64,000 nucleotides of DNA from VBOC01 sp964512655. Its GTDB lineage: Bacteria > Bacteroidota > Ignavibacteria > UBA10030 > SZUA-254. The first letter of the stretch is position 1, and the number at the start of each line of letters is the position of its first letter. Positions 52,790 to 61,311 of this stretch are shown here, in pieces. The stretch is taken from positions 310,001 through 374,000 of the forward strand of contig CAZEJT010000001.1 in assembly GCA_964512655.1 (NCBI GenBank). Reading direction: 5' to 3'. A program made the translations under genes and the position numbers. The notes beneath the pieces were generated by a model. It was not told the origin of the DNA. It saw nothing but the letters and a program-made list of their open reading frames with translations, and searched no databases.

Positions 52790-55700
52790 TTATGGATTCT
52801 TCAACTCTGTTTCGGCTGCAGCAGTTTTCTCCAGCAAGTCCCGCGCGCGCTTCAACTCGCTGCGCCGCGCCCTGTCTTCGACGATGAAGTAGATTGCGGG
52901 GAGAGCGACCAGCGTCAGAACCAGCGCGGATGCGAGACCCCCGACGATCACGGTGGCGAGAGGCCGCTGGACGTCGGAGCCGATACCCGTGGCCCTGGCG
53001 GCGGGAATCAATCCGAGCATCGCGACAATCATCATCATGAGGATGGGGCGGAGCTGTGTCGCGGCTCCCTTGCGGATCGCGGCCTCGAGCTCAAGCCCTT
53101 CCTCGACCCGGATGAGATTGATGTGCGACACGAGGAGGATCCCGCTCATCACCGCGACTCCAAAGAGCGAAACGAACCCGACGCCGGTGCTGACGTTGAA
53201 GTTCATTCCGCGGATCATCATGGCCGCGATCCCGCCGATAAAGGCGAAGGGGACGTTGATGAGGACGATCGCTGCGTATTTCACTTCCTTGAAGAGCATA
53301 AACAGGATGACGAAAATGATTGCGATCGTGATAGGGATGACCACGGTCAGCCGCGCGCGGGCGCGTTCGAGGTTTTCAAACTGGCCGCCCCACTCGATGC
53401 CGTAACCATGAGGGAGGTGGAGTGCAAGCGCAACTTTCTCCTTCGCCTCGGCGGTGAAGCCGCCCTGGTCGCGCCCGCGGATGTTCGTCCGGACCGAGAC
53501 CTGCCTCCGCCCATCCTGGCGGGCGATGATGGTCGCACCGTCCTCGATCTTGATGTCGGCGACCTGGGAGAGCGGTATCCGCTGGCCGCCGGGAGAGGTC
53601 AGAAGCAGGTTCCCGATGTCCGTCACAGTGGAGCGGGCCGACTCAGGATACCGGATGACGATATCGAAGCGTTTCTCGCCCTCGAAGAGCGAGCTTACTT
53701 TCCTCCCCCCCACGGCCATCTCGATCACATCCTGTACGTCTCTCATGTTGCCGCCGTACCGCGCGATCTTCCCGCGGTCGATGGCAATTATCAACTGCGC
53801 CTGATTCCCTTCCTGCTCGATCCCGTATTCGCTCGCGCCGTCGATCCCCTTCACTACGTCGAGGACGCTGTCGGCGCTCCTGCGCAAGAGATTGAGGTCG
53901 TCTCCGGAGATGAGCACCGCAAGGTCTGCAACCGAACCCGTAACGGCCTCCGTTACATTATCCAGAATCGGTTGAGAGAAGCTGATAACCGCTCCGGGGA
54001 TGTGCGATTCGAGCCGGTTCTTGATTTCAAGGAGGAGCGCCTCCTTCTTCCTGTCGGCCCTCCAGAGGTCGTACGGCTTCAGAATGGCGCGAACCTCGAG
54101 CCGGTTGGGTCCGTACGGATCGGTCCCGTCGTCCTTGCGGCCAAGCTGTGTGGTGACGTTAGAAACCTCTTCGGATTCACTCACGAGCTTCCTGACGATC
54201 GGGGGGAACTTCGACGCCTCCTCCAGGGAGATACCCGAGGGGAGGATACAGCGAAGATTGAACGAACCTTCGTCGAGCTCCGGCAGGAATTCAGTCCCGA
54301 GATTCGCGGCGAGGAGCATCGCCCCAAGAACGAGGCAGAAGGAAATTCCGGCGACGATCACCCTCCGTTTCAGGATGAGCTCGATGAGCCGTTCATACGT
54401 TGATCTGATCCGGCGTAGCACGGGGTTCTCCTTCGTTGAGACGCCCTTCCGGAGGACGAACGACAGGATGACCGGAACAAGCGTCAACGCCAGGATCATG
54501 GAGCCCGTGATCGCATAGGAGATTGTGAATGCCATCGGGGAGAAAAGTTTTCCTTCGACGCGCTGGAGTGTGAAGAGCGGAAGGTACCCAAGGATGATGA
54601 TGGTGATCGAGAAGAAGACTTCGCGTTCCACTTCCCGCGCAGCGTCCAGGACGGTCCACAGCACTCCCCGCTCCCTCTCTTCGGGAGACCGGGCCGAGAT
54701 CCGGCGCATGATGTTTTCCGCCATGACGACGGCGCCGTCGACGATGATGCCGAAATCGATGGCCCCGAGGGAGAGAAGGTTCGCCGGAATCCCCGTGAAA
54801 TGCATGACGATGAATGCGAACAGGAGCGAGAGGGGTATCGTCACGGCGACGATGAGCGCCGTCCGGAGGTTTCCGAGGAAGAAGATCAGCACGAGGACGA
54901 CGATTGAAACCCCTTCGAACAGGGTGTGTGATACGGTCGTGAGGGTGCTGTCGACGAGATCGGTCCGGTCATAGGTGGTCAGTAATTGCACACCCGGCGG
55001 CAGGGCAGTTTCGTTGATTTCCCGGACCTTGTCCTTGATGTGGGCGAGGACATCAGACGGGTTTTCGCCGCGGCGCATCAGTATGAGACCCTGGACGCCC
55101 TGGTTGATGTCGATCTTCCGTTCCTTGTCGGTATATCCGAGCACCCCGGTAGGGGGGAGGACGCCGATCTCCACGGACGCGATGTCTCTGACGAAGACGG
55201 GTACGCCGTTAGCGGAGGAGACCACAATGTCCCTGATGTCATCCGCCGAGGTGATCCGGCCAATTCCACGCACGGCGAGGCCCTGTCCGCCGACCGCGAG
55301 TATACTTCCGCCGCTGTTAACGTTGTTTGCATCGATTGAAGAGGCAATCTGCGGAAGCGTCAGATTGTATTTTTGAAGCGCGCCGGGGTCGATGACGATG
55401 TGGAACTGCTTCACCAGTCCCCCGAAGTTCACAACGTCCGCGACGCCCTCCGTCTGGAGGAGCCGCGGAGTGACGACCCAATCCTGCAGCGTCCTCAGGT
55501 CGGCGACCGGGGTGCCCGGGGGGCCAACGATCACGTAGTAGAAAATTTCTCCGATCGGAGTCCAGATGGGAGCCATCTGCGGCTCTACACCGTCGGGGAG
55601 GTCCGCGTCGCGAAGCTTTTCCAGGACAAGCTGTCGCGCAACATAGTCGCTCGTTCCCTCGTCAAAGGTGAGCTGAAGGGTCGATAAGCCGAAAATCGTT

Positions 55701-55954
55701 TTTGAGCGTCGGCTGATCACGTGCGGTACGCTGTTCAACGCCCGCTCGAGCGGTATGGTGACCTGCTGTTCCACCTCCTCCGCGGCCCTGCCCGGGTACT
55801 GTGCGACGAGCTCCACCTCGGTGTCGCCGACGTCGGGATACGCCTCGATTTTCAGCTGCAGATATGCCCAGAGGCCTGCGCCGATCAGAAGAACGCCCAT
55901 CGTCAGGCTCAGGAAGCGCTGGCTGAGTGCGAACGAAACCAGCTTCCGTATCAT
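52790..55954 (-). CDS. czcA: Heavy-metal RND efflux pump (CzcA type)
   Basis: 1054 residues from the ATG at 55954, full RND length with 12 predicted membrane helices and two large periplasmic loops. The helix-4 signature is DFGIIVDGAVVMAEN near residue 400, the form found in CzcA-type pumps for divalent cations, not the CusA form. N-terminal PDVGDTEVELVAQYPGRAAEEVE and the AxxP-type second half are standard. Exports metal from periplasm and cytoplasm through an adaptor and outer-membrane channel, all encoded upstream. The exact metal is not certain. Confidence 0.88.
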   Translation of the reverse strand: MIRKLVSFALSQRFLSLTMGVLLIGAGLWAYLQLKIEAYPDVGDTEVELVAQYPGRAAEEVEQQVTIPLERALNSVPHVISRRSKTIFGLSTLQLTFDEGTSDYVARQLVLEKLRDADLPDGVEPQMAPIWTPIGEIFYYVIVGPPGTPVADLRTLQDWVVTPRLLQTEGVADVVNFGGLVKQFHIVIDPGALQKYNLTLPQIASSIDANNVNSGGSILAVGGQGLAVRGIGRITSADDIRDIVVSSANGVPVFVRDIASVEIGVLPPTGVLGYTDKERKIDINQGVQGLILMRRGENPSDVLAHIKDKVREINETALPPGVQLLTTYDRTDLVDSTLTTVSHTLFEGVSIVVLVLIFFLGNLRTALIVAVTIPLSLLFAFIVMHFTGIPANLLSLGAIDFGIIVDGAVVMAENIMRRISARSPEERERGVLWTVLDAAREVEREVFFSITIIILGYLPLFTLQRVEGKLFSPMAFTISYAITGSMILALTLVPVILSFVLRKGVSTKENPVLRRIRSTYERLIELILKRRVIVAGISFCLVLGAMLLAANLGTEFLPELDEGSFNLRCILPSGISLEEASKFPPIVRKLVSESEEVSNVTTQLGRKDDGTDPYGPNRLEVRAILKPYDLWRADRKKEALLLEIKNRLESHIPGAVISFSQPILDNVTEAVTGSVADLAVLISGDDLNLLRRSADSVLDVVKGIDGASEYGIEQEGNQAQLIIAIDRGKIARYGGNMRDVQDVIEMAVGGRKVSSLFEGEKRFDIVIRYPESARSTVTDIGNLLLTSPGGQRIPLSQVADIKIEDGATIIARQDGRRQVSVRTNIRGRDQGGFTAEAKEKVALALHLPHGYGIEWGGQFENLERARARLTVVIPITIAIIFVILFMLFKEVKYAAIVLINVPFAFIGGIAAMMIRGMNFNVSTGVGFVSLFGVAVMSGILLVSHINLIRVEEGLELEAAIRKGAATQLRPILMMMIVAMLGLIPAARATGIGSDVQRPLATVIVGGLASALVLTLVALPAIYFIVEDRARRSELKRARDLLEKTAAAETELKNP

Positions 55955-55979
55955 GACGTGATCCCGGCAGTCATGGACA

Positions 55980-56996
55980 TCAGAACGTCCGGCTCCCCCA
56001 CGTGAAGCGGAACGGATAGAGGAGGTGGAACTTCGTTTCGGGAACAATTTGAAGCGCCGGCGCCGGCAGGTGAATATTCTCCGCGGCCTGGACGAGCCAT
56101 CGGATGAATGGCGCCGTCGATGACGGGAGGAGATGGACCGGGCTCAGGTCCAAACCGAGGTAGACTTCGCGGATTGTGGGAACATCGCTCGGGACCGGAT
56201 CATAGTTTTTCACCGAATAACCGATCGCAGGCTGGAGCCATTTCGGATACCATCCGCGTGACTCTTCGGGGAGGAGATTCCAGACATCCGCCGTCCACCA
56301 GAACGATTGGCCCTGGTAGTCGTCGACAAATGTCCGTTTCTGACCCGGGATTGAACCGGATCCGAGAAACTCGGACGGGTAGTAACTCCATTTCTCGTGA
56401 AAGTTCTGCAGAACCGGAATGCGACGCTGCAGGAAGAAATACGCTGCGCCCGCAATGTCCATCGCCGCATCAGTGGGTGAAAACCCCCACCTCGTCGAAA
56501 AGCCGTCCTCGGTTTCAACGTAGAGTTCGTAGGTCAATCCCATCACGGCGCCCCAATCGTGGGCGGCTGCATCGGTGAATCCGTCGACGAGGAGGACCTC
56601 GCGGGTTGCATACGATATCATGTAGGAGCCGTAGAAGTGCCCGAATTTATCGATCTGAAGGTCGTACGGCCAATCCTCCTGTATGTGGAACGGCCCTCGA
56701 TCGTCTTTCCACCACGCGTTGAGTTGGTAGACATGGAGCCCGATAACGGCGGCCGCAAACAGTGAGCCGGTCACGATCATCGGCATCGTCCGGACACGCG
56801 ATTCAGCGGCGGGGAGGCGGCCGTCCATCGTTGTGCGTTCGTACGAAGCCCACCGCAGGGAGATGTCGTTTTGCCGATCGTTGCCGGAGCCCGAATCGGC
56901 AGCGGTCACGGTACGCACACCGTCCGTTGGTATATGCTGGCCCATGCAGATGACGACCGTGAAGAGTTCAAGGAGCGCGACAGATGCGTTCCGCAT
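55980..56996 (-). CDS. DUF2279-type exported protein in the efflux operon
   Basis: 338 residues from the ATG at 56996, preceded by GAGGTGCCG; a GTG at 57002 is in frame too. Signal peptide SVALLELFTVVICMG, then a hydrophobic helix MIVTGSLFAAAVIGLHVY, followed by the family core DKFGHFYGSYMISYATREVL (about residues 115-135) and STRWGFSPTDAAMDIAGAAYF. The DUF2279 family is of unknown function, probably an envelope beta-barrel or lipoprotein-like protein. Location between the adaptor and pump genes is unusual. Confidence 0.7.
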   Translation of the reverse strand: MRNASVALLELFTVVICMGQHIPTDGVRTVTAADSGSGNDRQNDISLRWASYERTTMDGRLPAAESRVRTMPMIVTGSLFAAAVIGLHVYQLNAWWKDDRGPFHIQEDWPYDLQIDKFGHFYGSYMISYATREVLLVDGFTDAAAHDWGAVMGLTYELYVETEDGFSTRWGFSPTDAAMDIAGAAYFFLQRRIPVLQNFHEKWSYYPSEFLGSGSIPGQKRTFVDDYQGQSFWWTADVWNLLPEESRGWYPKWLQPAIGYSVKNYDPVPSDVPTIREVYLGLDLSPVHLLPSSTAPFIRWLVQAAENIHLPAPALQIVPETKFHLLYPFRFTWGSRTF

Positions 56997-57066
56997 CGGC
57001 ACCTCATCAGTATCCGAAGCTCAACTGCTTCAGGAGTATCGCTCCATGCGAGACGATGATATCTCC

Positions 57067-58008
57067 CTACTGAACTCCAGCCTTCACGACATACAGGCCG
57101 GGAGTTTCAGCGCCGAGGAGGACTTCTTTCCTCCTGTAGTCCCCCGCCTCATTCTGACGGAAGACGAAGGCTTTCCCCTGAATATTGACCACGCAGCTTC
57201 GGGGAATCGTCAGCGTCCGCTCCCGGCTTCCGGCCAGATGCGCCGTACCGAACATGCCTGCGCGAAGCCGGTTGTGCGGGTTTGAGAGGGTGATTCTGAC
57301 TTTAACGGTCCGGGTATTCGGATCGATGACATCTCCGATGGAGACAACCTTTCCTGAAAACGGCTCTCCCGGGAATGCGCCGCAGAGGACCTCGGCGGTC
57401 GTGCTCATCCTGATGTCTGCGCTCTGCCTCTCAGGGACATCGGCGATAGCCACAACGGTGCCGGCTTCGGCCCGTTCAAGCCCCTTCGGATCGATGCCCG
57501 CCGCGCGCATCCGGCTCTCTTTCTCGGCCATCTCGGCCTGCGACTGGGCGAATTCGGTCTGCGCATCGACCACCTCCTTCTCGGCGGCGGCTTTGTGAGA
57601 GAGGAGGTCACGAAGCCGTTCCACGTTTTTCAGGGACCGGCTCACGGCCGAGGCGCTCTTCAGAAAGTCCGCATAGAGCTGCGTCAGGTCCTGGTTCTCG
57701 AACAGGTAGAGGTTGTTGGTTCCGAATTCGGAGCGGGCGACGCTCACGATGCAGTGGACCGGTGCCGAAAGATCAATCTGGACCAGCCCCTCTCGGACCG
57801 TATCGGTAGCAATCTGGAGAAGCTGCGGGGAATCGGATGCGAAACGGATTTCCCCACCGTCGGTTGATACCTGAGGAGGGGAGACCACTTCCTGATAATT
57901 CCCGGGTTCTCCGTCGGAGCGGTGGCAGTCCTCAACAGCGGCGCCCATCACCACGCCGAGCGCAAGTGTGCCAAAAAGGACTCGGTTTCGGGTATGTATC
58001 AGCTTCAT
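57067..58008 (-). CDS. czcB: RND efflux periplasmic adaptor (CzcB-like) with premature TAG
   Basis: 313 residues. Lipoprotein-like or membrane-anchored N-terminus (LFGTLALGVVMGAAVEDC), a coiled-coil hairpin (about residues 105-165), an IADVPE block and the barrel segment GDVIDPNTRTVKVRITL with PGMF-type AGMFGTAHL. After VVKAGVQ comes TAG (57069-57067), yet the same frame continues with GDIIVSHGAILLKQLSFGY and TGA at 57009-57007. That continuation is what the C-terminus of this adaptor family looks like. So the gene has lost its last 20 codons to a nonsense codon, or the TAG is read through, or it is a sequence error. The next gene starts 10 bases after the outer TGA, confirming the original end. 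Confidence 0.8.
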   Translation of the reverse strand: MKLIHTRNRVLFGTLALGVVMGAAVEDCHRSDGEPGNYQEVVSPPQVSTDGGEIRFASDSPQLLQIATDTVREGLVQIDLSAPVHCIVSVARSEFGTNNLYLFENQDLTQLYADFLKSASAVSRSLKNVERLRDLLSHKAAAEKEVVDAQTEFAQSQAEMAEKESRMRAAGIDPKGLERAEAGTVVAIADVPERQSADIRMSTTAEVLCGAFPGEPFSGKVVSIGDVIDPNTRTVKVRITLSNPHNRLRAGMFGTAHLAGSRERTLTIPRSCVVNIQGKAFVFRQNEAGDYRRKEVLLGAETPGLYVVKAGVQ

Positions 58009-58028
58009 ACTAATCTCCTCACACGTGT

Positions 58029-59261
58029 TTACAACTCTTTTCCGATGGCAGCAGTGAGCGCGAAGACACTCTTGTGCAGCTGTGTTAACGCATTATAGTA
58101 CGACCGCATGGAATCGTTGAAGGTCCGCCTGGCGTCAAGAAAATCCAGGATGGTCGTGCCGCCTCTCCGGTATGCGTACTCGATTGTTGACCGGACGTTT
58201 TCCGAGCGGGCGAGGATGCCGGCACGCATTTGTTCCTCGATCGCTTTCCGGGAGGCATATTCGTGCCACGCGGTCCCGGCGTCGGCATCGACCTGCAGCT
58301 CGAGGGCCTTGAGTTGCAGACGGACCTGCTCCACCCTGGAGATTGACTTTAGGATTTCGCCCTGGTTCCGGTTGAAGATGGGTATGGGGACAGTGAGCGA
58401 AAGGCCGTAAAAAGGCACCCCCTGCTGCCGCAGGTAGTCGGCGCTCACCGAAACATCGACTGTCCCGAGCGCCTCCTGAAGCCGCTGATTCGATTCTTCC
58501 CGCTCCAGCGAGGCCCGGAGCCCTTTGAGATCGGGGCGTGATTCCCGGGCGAGGCGCTTTGCGTCATCAAGCGTCAGGATGACCGATGGAGGGAGCATCG
58601 TCAGATCGCCTTCGATATCGACATCGGGGTCGGCGACCGTCCGACCCATGGCGACCTGCAGGTTGATGCGCGCTTTCCGGTAGTCGAGGAGCGATGATGA
58701 GACCTCGACCCGGAACTGCTCCGCCGCTACCTCGCTCCGCATCAGCTCGGATTCGGATATTTCCTTGGCCCGGAGGCGGATGCGGTTCAGGGACACCACG
58801 CTGTCGAGGGACGCAAGGTTTTGTTCGGCGAGCCCGAGCGCGGCCTTTGCGTAGAGAGCGTCGTAAAACGAGGACCTGATTGTTAGCAGGAGAACGCGGA
58901 CGGCATCAGAGAAGCCTTCTTCGGCCACGATTTTGCCGTGTTCCGCCACTTCCACCCGATGAGACCGTTTGCCGGCAAGTTCCAGCGGAACGGCCAGCGA
59001 TACCCCGTACTGTTTCTCCTCGGGGGCGAACGTATTCGGGGAAGAGAGGATGTCTCCGTTCACGCCGAGGGAAGGATTCGACGGGGGGAGGTCTGCCGAA
59101 ACAATATCAGCCTGCGCGGCGGTAATGTCGTACCGCTGAGCCTGCAGGGTGGCGTTGTTGGCGACCGCTTCCCGCTCGGCGGTCTTCAGCGAAATGGGCT
59201 GTGCGGGAGCCCACGAGGCACACGCATACAGAACGATTTGGATCCGGAGGATGGACCACAT
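58029..59261 (-). CDS. czcC: TolC-family outer membrane efflux protein (CzcC-like)
   Basis: 410 residues from the ATG at 59261 (preceded by AAAAGGAGACGGCG), which begins a signal peptide WSILRIQIVLYACASWAPAQ. Two homologous OEP repeats (about residues 25-205 and 225-405) with long coiled-coil helices; the second contains YLRQQGVPFYGLSLTVPIPIFNRNQGEI split by a turn. Forms the outer-membrane tunnel of the tripartite pump. A longer frame to 59453 has no signal-like start and I do not use it. Confidence 0.85.
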   Translation of the reverse strand: MWSILRIQIVLYACASWAPAQPISLKTAEREAVANNATLQAQRYDITAAQADIVSADLPPSNPSLGVNGDILSSPNTFAPEEKQYGVSLAVPLELAGKRSHRVEVAEHGKIVAEEGFSDAVRVLLLTIRSSFYDALYAKAALGLAEQNLASLDSVVSLNRIRLRAKEISESELMRSEVAAEQFRVEVSSSLLDYRKARINLQVAMGRTVADPDVDIEGDLTMLPPSVILTLDDAKRLARESRPDLKGLRASLEREESNQRLQEALGTVDVSVSADYLRQQGVPFYGLSLTVPIPIFNRNQGEILKSISRVEQVRLQLKALELQVDADAGTAWHEYASRKAIEEQMRAGILARSENVRSTIEYAYRRGGTTILDFLDARRTFNDSMRSYYNALTQLHKSVFALTAAIGKEL

Positions 59262-59609
59262 CGCCGTCTCCTTTTCACACGATCTTCCCCATCCGCCGTG
59301 CGCAGAGGGTGGATCAATTGTGCGGCAAGAGGACTTCCATCCCCTCGTGCTCACGCACAAGAGCGACAAAACGAGACCGGCATCGTCCGCCGATGATTGC
59401 CGGGATAACGATCTGTCGTTGTCCATCTTGCCGCACGGTTGCAGCACCCTCAAAAAGGCTCGAGCGGAAGAAACTCACTACATCCGGCGCGGCATCAGCA
59501 GACGCCGCGACCGAGAGGGAAGATTCAGTTAAACATGCTGTGAATTGCCGACCAGGGGTGGATCGGGTGAATTACCCCTGATCGTCGATGAAGGAACCGG
59601 AGATGAGGT
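59262..59609. other. 348-bp gap before the efflux genes
   Basis: No TTGnnn-17-TAnnTT promoter is visible on the minus strand. It holds an 11-bp inverted repeat, GTGCGGCAAGA (59320-59330) and TCTTGCCGCAC (59426-59436), about 95 bases apart, and a hairpin CGCGGC/GCCGCG (59488-59509) next to a CTACATCCGG string that also follows family B elements. I see no gene. Confidence 0.5.
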
Positions 59610-60020
59610 CTAGAGAAGGAGCGAGCAGTTTTGCAGGTACAGCGATTCCGCGAGGACAACCGGCTGGTGGACTATTGCCGCTTCCTCGACTTCGATGCAC
59701 GACGTCTGGGAGGAGGTGATCGAAATGGCCGGAAGCGAAGGGCTGTCCTGATCGAGAATGACTCTGGTGGAGGAAACGGTTTTCGCGGCTGAGACGCAAT
59801 CTTTGCGGTTCAGGCTGAAAAATGAGGAATACGAAGGGGTGCTGCAGAGAGTCGAAACGGCCTGAGGAGCGGTTGTCGCCCCGTCCACCTCGTCGAAATG
59901 GACCGTCGTGATGTTGGAATAGAAATCCGTCAGGTTCGCGCCGTCATTGAGGAGGGTGACGGCGCAGAAAAGCGTCAGGAAGATTGAAAGAAAGGAATTG
60001 GATTTGACGAATTTGTTCAT
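59610..60020 (-). CDS. Small exported protein of unknown function
   Basis: 136 residues with an N-terminal signal or anchor (FLSIFLTLFCAVTLLNDG). The mature part is Ser/Thr-rich and has four cysteines spaced through it (LCST, DCVS, SCIE, NCSL). I do not recognise the family. Reasons to accept it: a strong promoter (60048-60076) placed about 20 bases before the start region, a signal peptide, and the position ahead of a metal efflux operon, where small periplasmic metal-binding proteins often occur. It might bind metal through its cysteines, but no known motif supports that. Confidence 0.55.
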   Translation of the reverse strand: MNKFVKSNSFLSIFLTLFCAVTLLNDGANLTDFYSNITTVHFDEVDGATTAPQAVSTLCSTPSYSSFFSLNRKDCVSAAKTVSSTRVILDQDSPSLPAISITSSQTSCIEVEEAAIVHQPVVLAESLYLQNCSLLL

Positions 60021-60047
60021 GTCGGGAGAATCAGCCGGCGGTTGTAA

Positions 60048-60076
60048 AATATACCTTGTACATCGATGAAAGTCAA
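60048..60076 (-). promoter_or_regulatory. Promoter ahead of the efflux region
   Basis: Minus strand TTGACT (60076-60071), 17 bp, TATATT (60053-60048). It drives the small exported protein and, since no other promoter is seen, perhaps the efflux genes as well. Confidence 0.7.
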
Positions 60077-60113
60077 CTTGTGCTCTTGCTCCGGTTCCAT
60101 CCGGTTACGGTGG

Positions 60114-60143
60114 CTGGTGTCACGGTATGGACCGTGACACCAG
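60114..60143 (+). repeat. Family A 30-bp palindrome, copy 8
   Basis: Perfect arms around ATGG; right flank TCTAT. It lies just upstream of the promoter at 60048-60076. Confidence 0.9.
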
Positions 60144-60178
60144 TCTATGGCATCGACAGCTCCGAAGGTCCGGAACAA

Positions 60179-60201
60179 CGCCGGCTAAAGCCGACGCCTT
60201 C
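60179..60201 (-). repeat. Degenerate family B element
   Basis: CGCCGGC-TAAA-GCCGACG followed by C and CTTC; one arm mismatch and a changed tag. Confidence 0.55.
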
Positions 60202-60282
60202 ATCCGACGCATACACCTGGCGGATACCGTACCTCGCTAACATTATTCCCACCGCAAGGGTTCCCGTCTCTCGACCCCGTCT

Positions 60283-60696
60283 TCAAGGGAGATGGTAGAG
60301 CATCAGGTAGACGATGACCCCCGTGACCGATACGTAGAGCCATATGGGATATGCCCATCGGGCGATCGCCCTGTGCCGCGCCACGTCGTTTCTCAGGCCC
60401 CGTCTGAGGGAGATAATGACCAGGGGTACGACCAGGACGGCGAGAATCGTGTGCGAGGTCAGGATCGTAAAATAGACCGGACGGGTCCAGCCCTCGCCGG
60501 GGAAATGCGTCGTGCCGTGCACGGAGTGGTAGGTGATGTACGATACCAGAAAGAGCGACGACACGGTGAAGGCGGCAATCATGAGCTTCCGGTGCGTTGC
60601 CCTTCGGCCCCGGAGTATCATCCGGTGACCGGTGAACAGGAGGATTGCGCTCGCGCTGTTCAGGAGCGCGTTCAGCGTCGGCAGGAATTCGATCAG
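60283..60696 (-). CDS. DUF420 membrane protein, cytochrome oxidase assembly (CtaM-like)
   Basis: 137 residues with four transmembrane helices. The family pattern is complete from its first residues: IEFLPTLNALLNSASAILL, HRKLMIAAFTVSSLFLVSYI, FPGEGWTRPVYFTILTSH and WLYVSVTGVIVYLMLY. The first family residue coincides with CTG at 60696-60694, whose last two bases form the TGA of the SCO gene (CTGA overlap); no ATG, GTG or TTG exists in frame nearby. So translation appears to start at CTG. DUF420 (CtaM/YozB) proteins are needed for haem-copper oxidase maturation, which fits the neighbours. Confidence 0.75.
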   Translation of the reverse strand: MIEFLPTLNALLNSASAILLFTGHRMILRGRRATHRKLMIAAFTVSSLFLVSYITYHSVHGTTHFPGEGWTRPVYFTILTSHTILAVLVVPLVIISLRRGLRNDVARHRAIARWAYPIWLYVSVTGVIVYLMLYHLP

Positions 60697-61310
60697 TCGC
60701 CCGCTCTCCGCGAGAGGATCCGGGCATCGTGCTCGAGAGAGCGGACAGAGCTCGAATCGTCGATGTCGTAGTAGCCCCTGATGGCACCCTCGTGATCGAT
60801 GAGGACGAATTTCTGGCTGTGGATGATCGCGCTGTCCCCTTCGACGTCGAGCCCCAGATGGAACCCGTCGCGCGTGAGCCTGGCGATGGCCTCCCTCCCG
60901 CCCGTCAGAAAGAGCCACTTCCCCTTCACAGCGCCGTACTGGCCCGCATACTGCCGAAGGACGTCGGGCGTATCGTTTTCGGGGTCGACTGAGAACGACA
61001 GGAACTGCGTCCGCCGGTCGGAGATAAAATCACGCTGGAGCTCGGCCATCTTCGAGCTCATCACGGGGCAGGCCCCGGCGCACTGGGTGAAGATGAAATC
61101 TGCGATGGTGACTTTTCCGATAAGGATGCCGGCTGAAACGCGATCGCCTTGCTCCGAGACGAGGCTGAACTGGGGAACGCTGCCGAAGGTCGGAAGGAGG
61201 ATTTTTTTCTCGACCCTTGTGGACACGAACCAGTAGCTCACGATGGCCATCCCCAGCGCGAAAGGGATGCCGAAAATGATCAGGACAAGTGCGCGGGTTC
61301 GGGCGGGCAT
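60693..61310 (-). CDS. SCO1/SenC family copper chaperone
   Basis: 205 residues. An N-terminal membrane anchor (ALVLIIFGIPFALGMAIVSYWFV) is followed by a thioredoxin fold with the copper-binding CxxxC (Cys77 and Cys81 in TQCAGACPVM) and the conserved His164 (IIHSQKFVLID). The family delivers copper to the CuA site of cytochrome c oxidase. Clustered with CyoE and DUF420 genes. Confidence 0.92.
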   Translation of the reverse strand: MPARTRALVLIIFGIPFALGMAIVSYWFVSTRVEKKILLPTFGSVPQFSLVSEQGDRVSAGILIGKVTIADFIFTQCAGACPVMSSKMAELQRDFISDRRTQFLSFSVDPENDTPDVLRQYAGQYGAVKGKWLFLTGGREAIARLTRDGFHLGLDVEGDSAIIHSQKFVLIDHEGAIRGYYDIDDSSSVRSLEHDARILSRRAGD

Positions 61311-61311
61311 A

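Noticed and set aside
52736..54403. Long plus-strand open frame (555 codons) opposite the RND pump gene
   Set aside because: It lies entirely antisense to a well-conserved gene, has highly charged low-complexity composition typical of shadow frames in GC-rich DNA, and shows no recognisable domain.
57067..57069. Genome-wide reassignment of TAG to a sense codon
   Set aside because: Several intact genes in the window end in TAG, so the internal TAG in the adaptor gene is a local event.
59261..59453. Longer N-terminus for the TolC-family protein
   Set aside because: It would bury the signal peptide at residue 65; the ATG at 59261 has a ribosome binding site and starts the signal directly.
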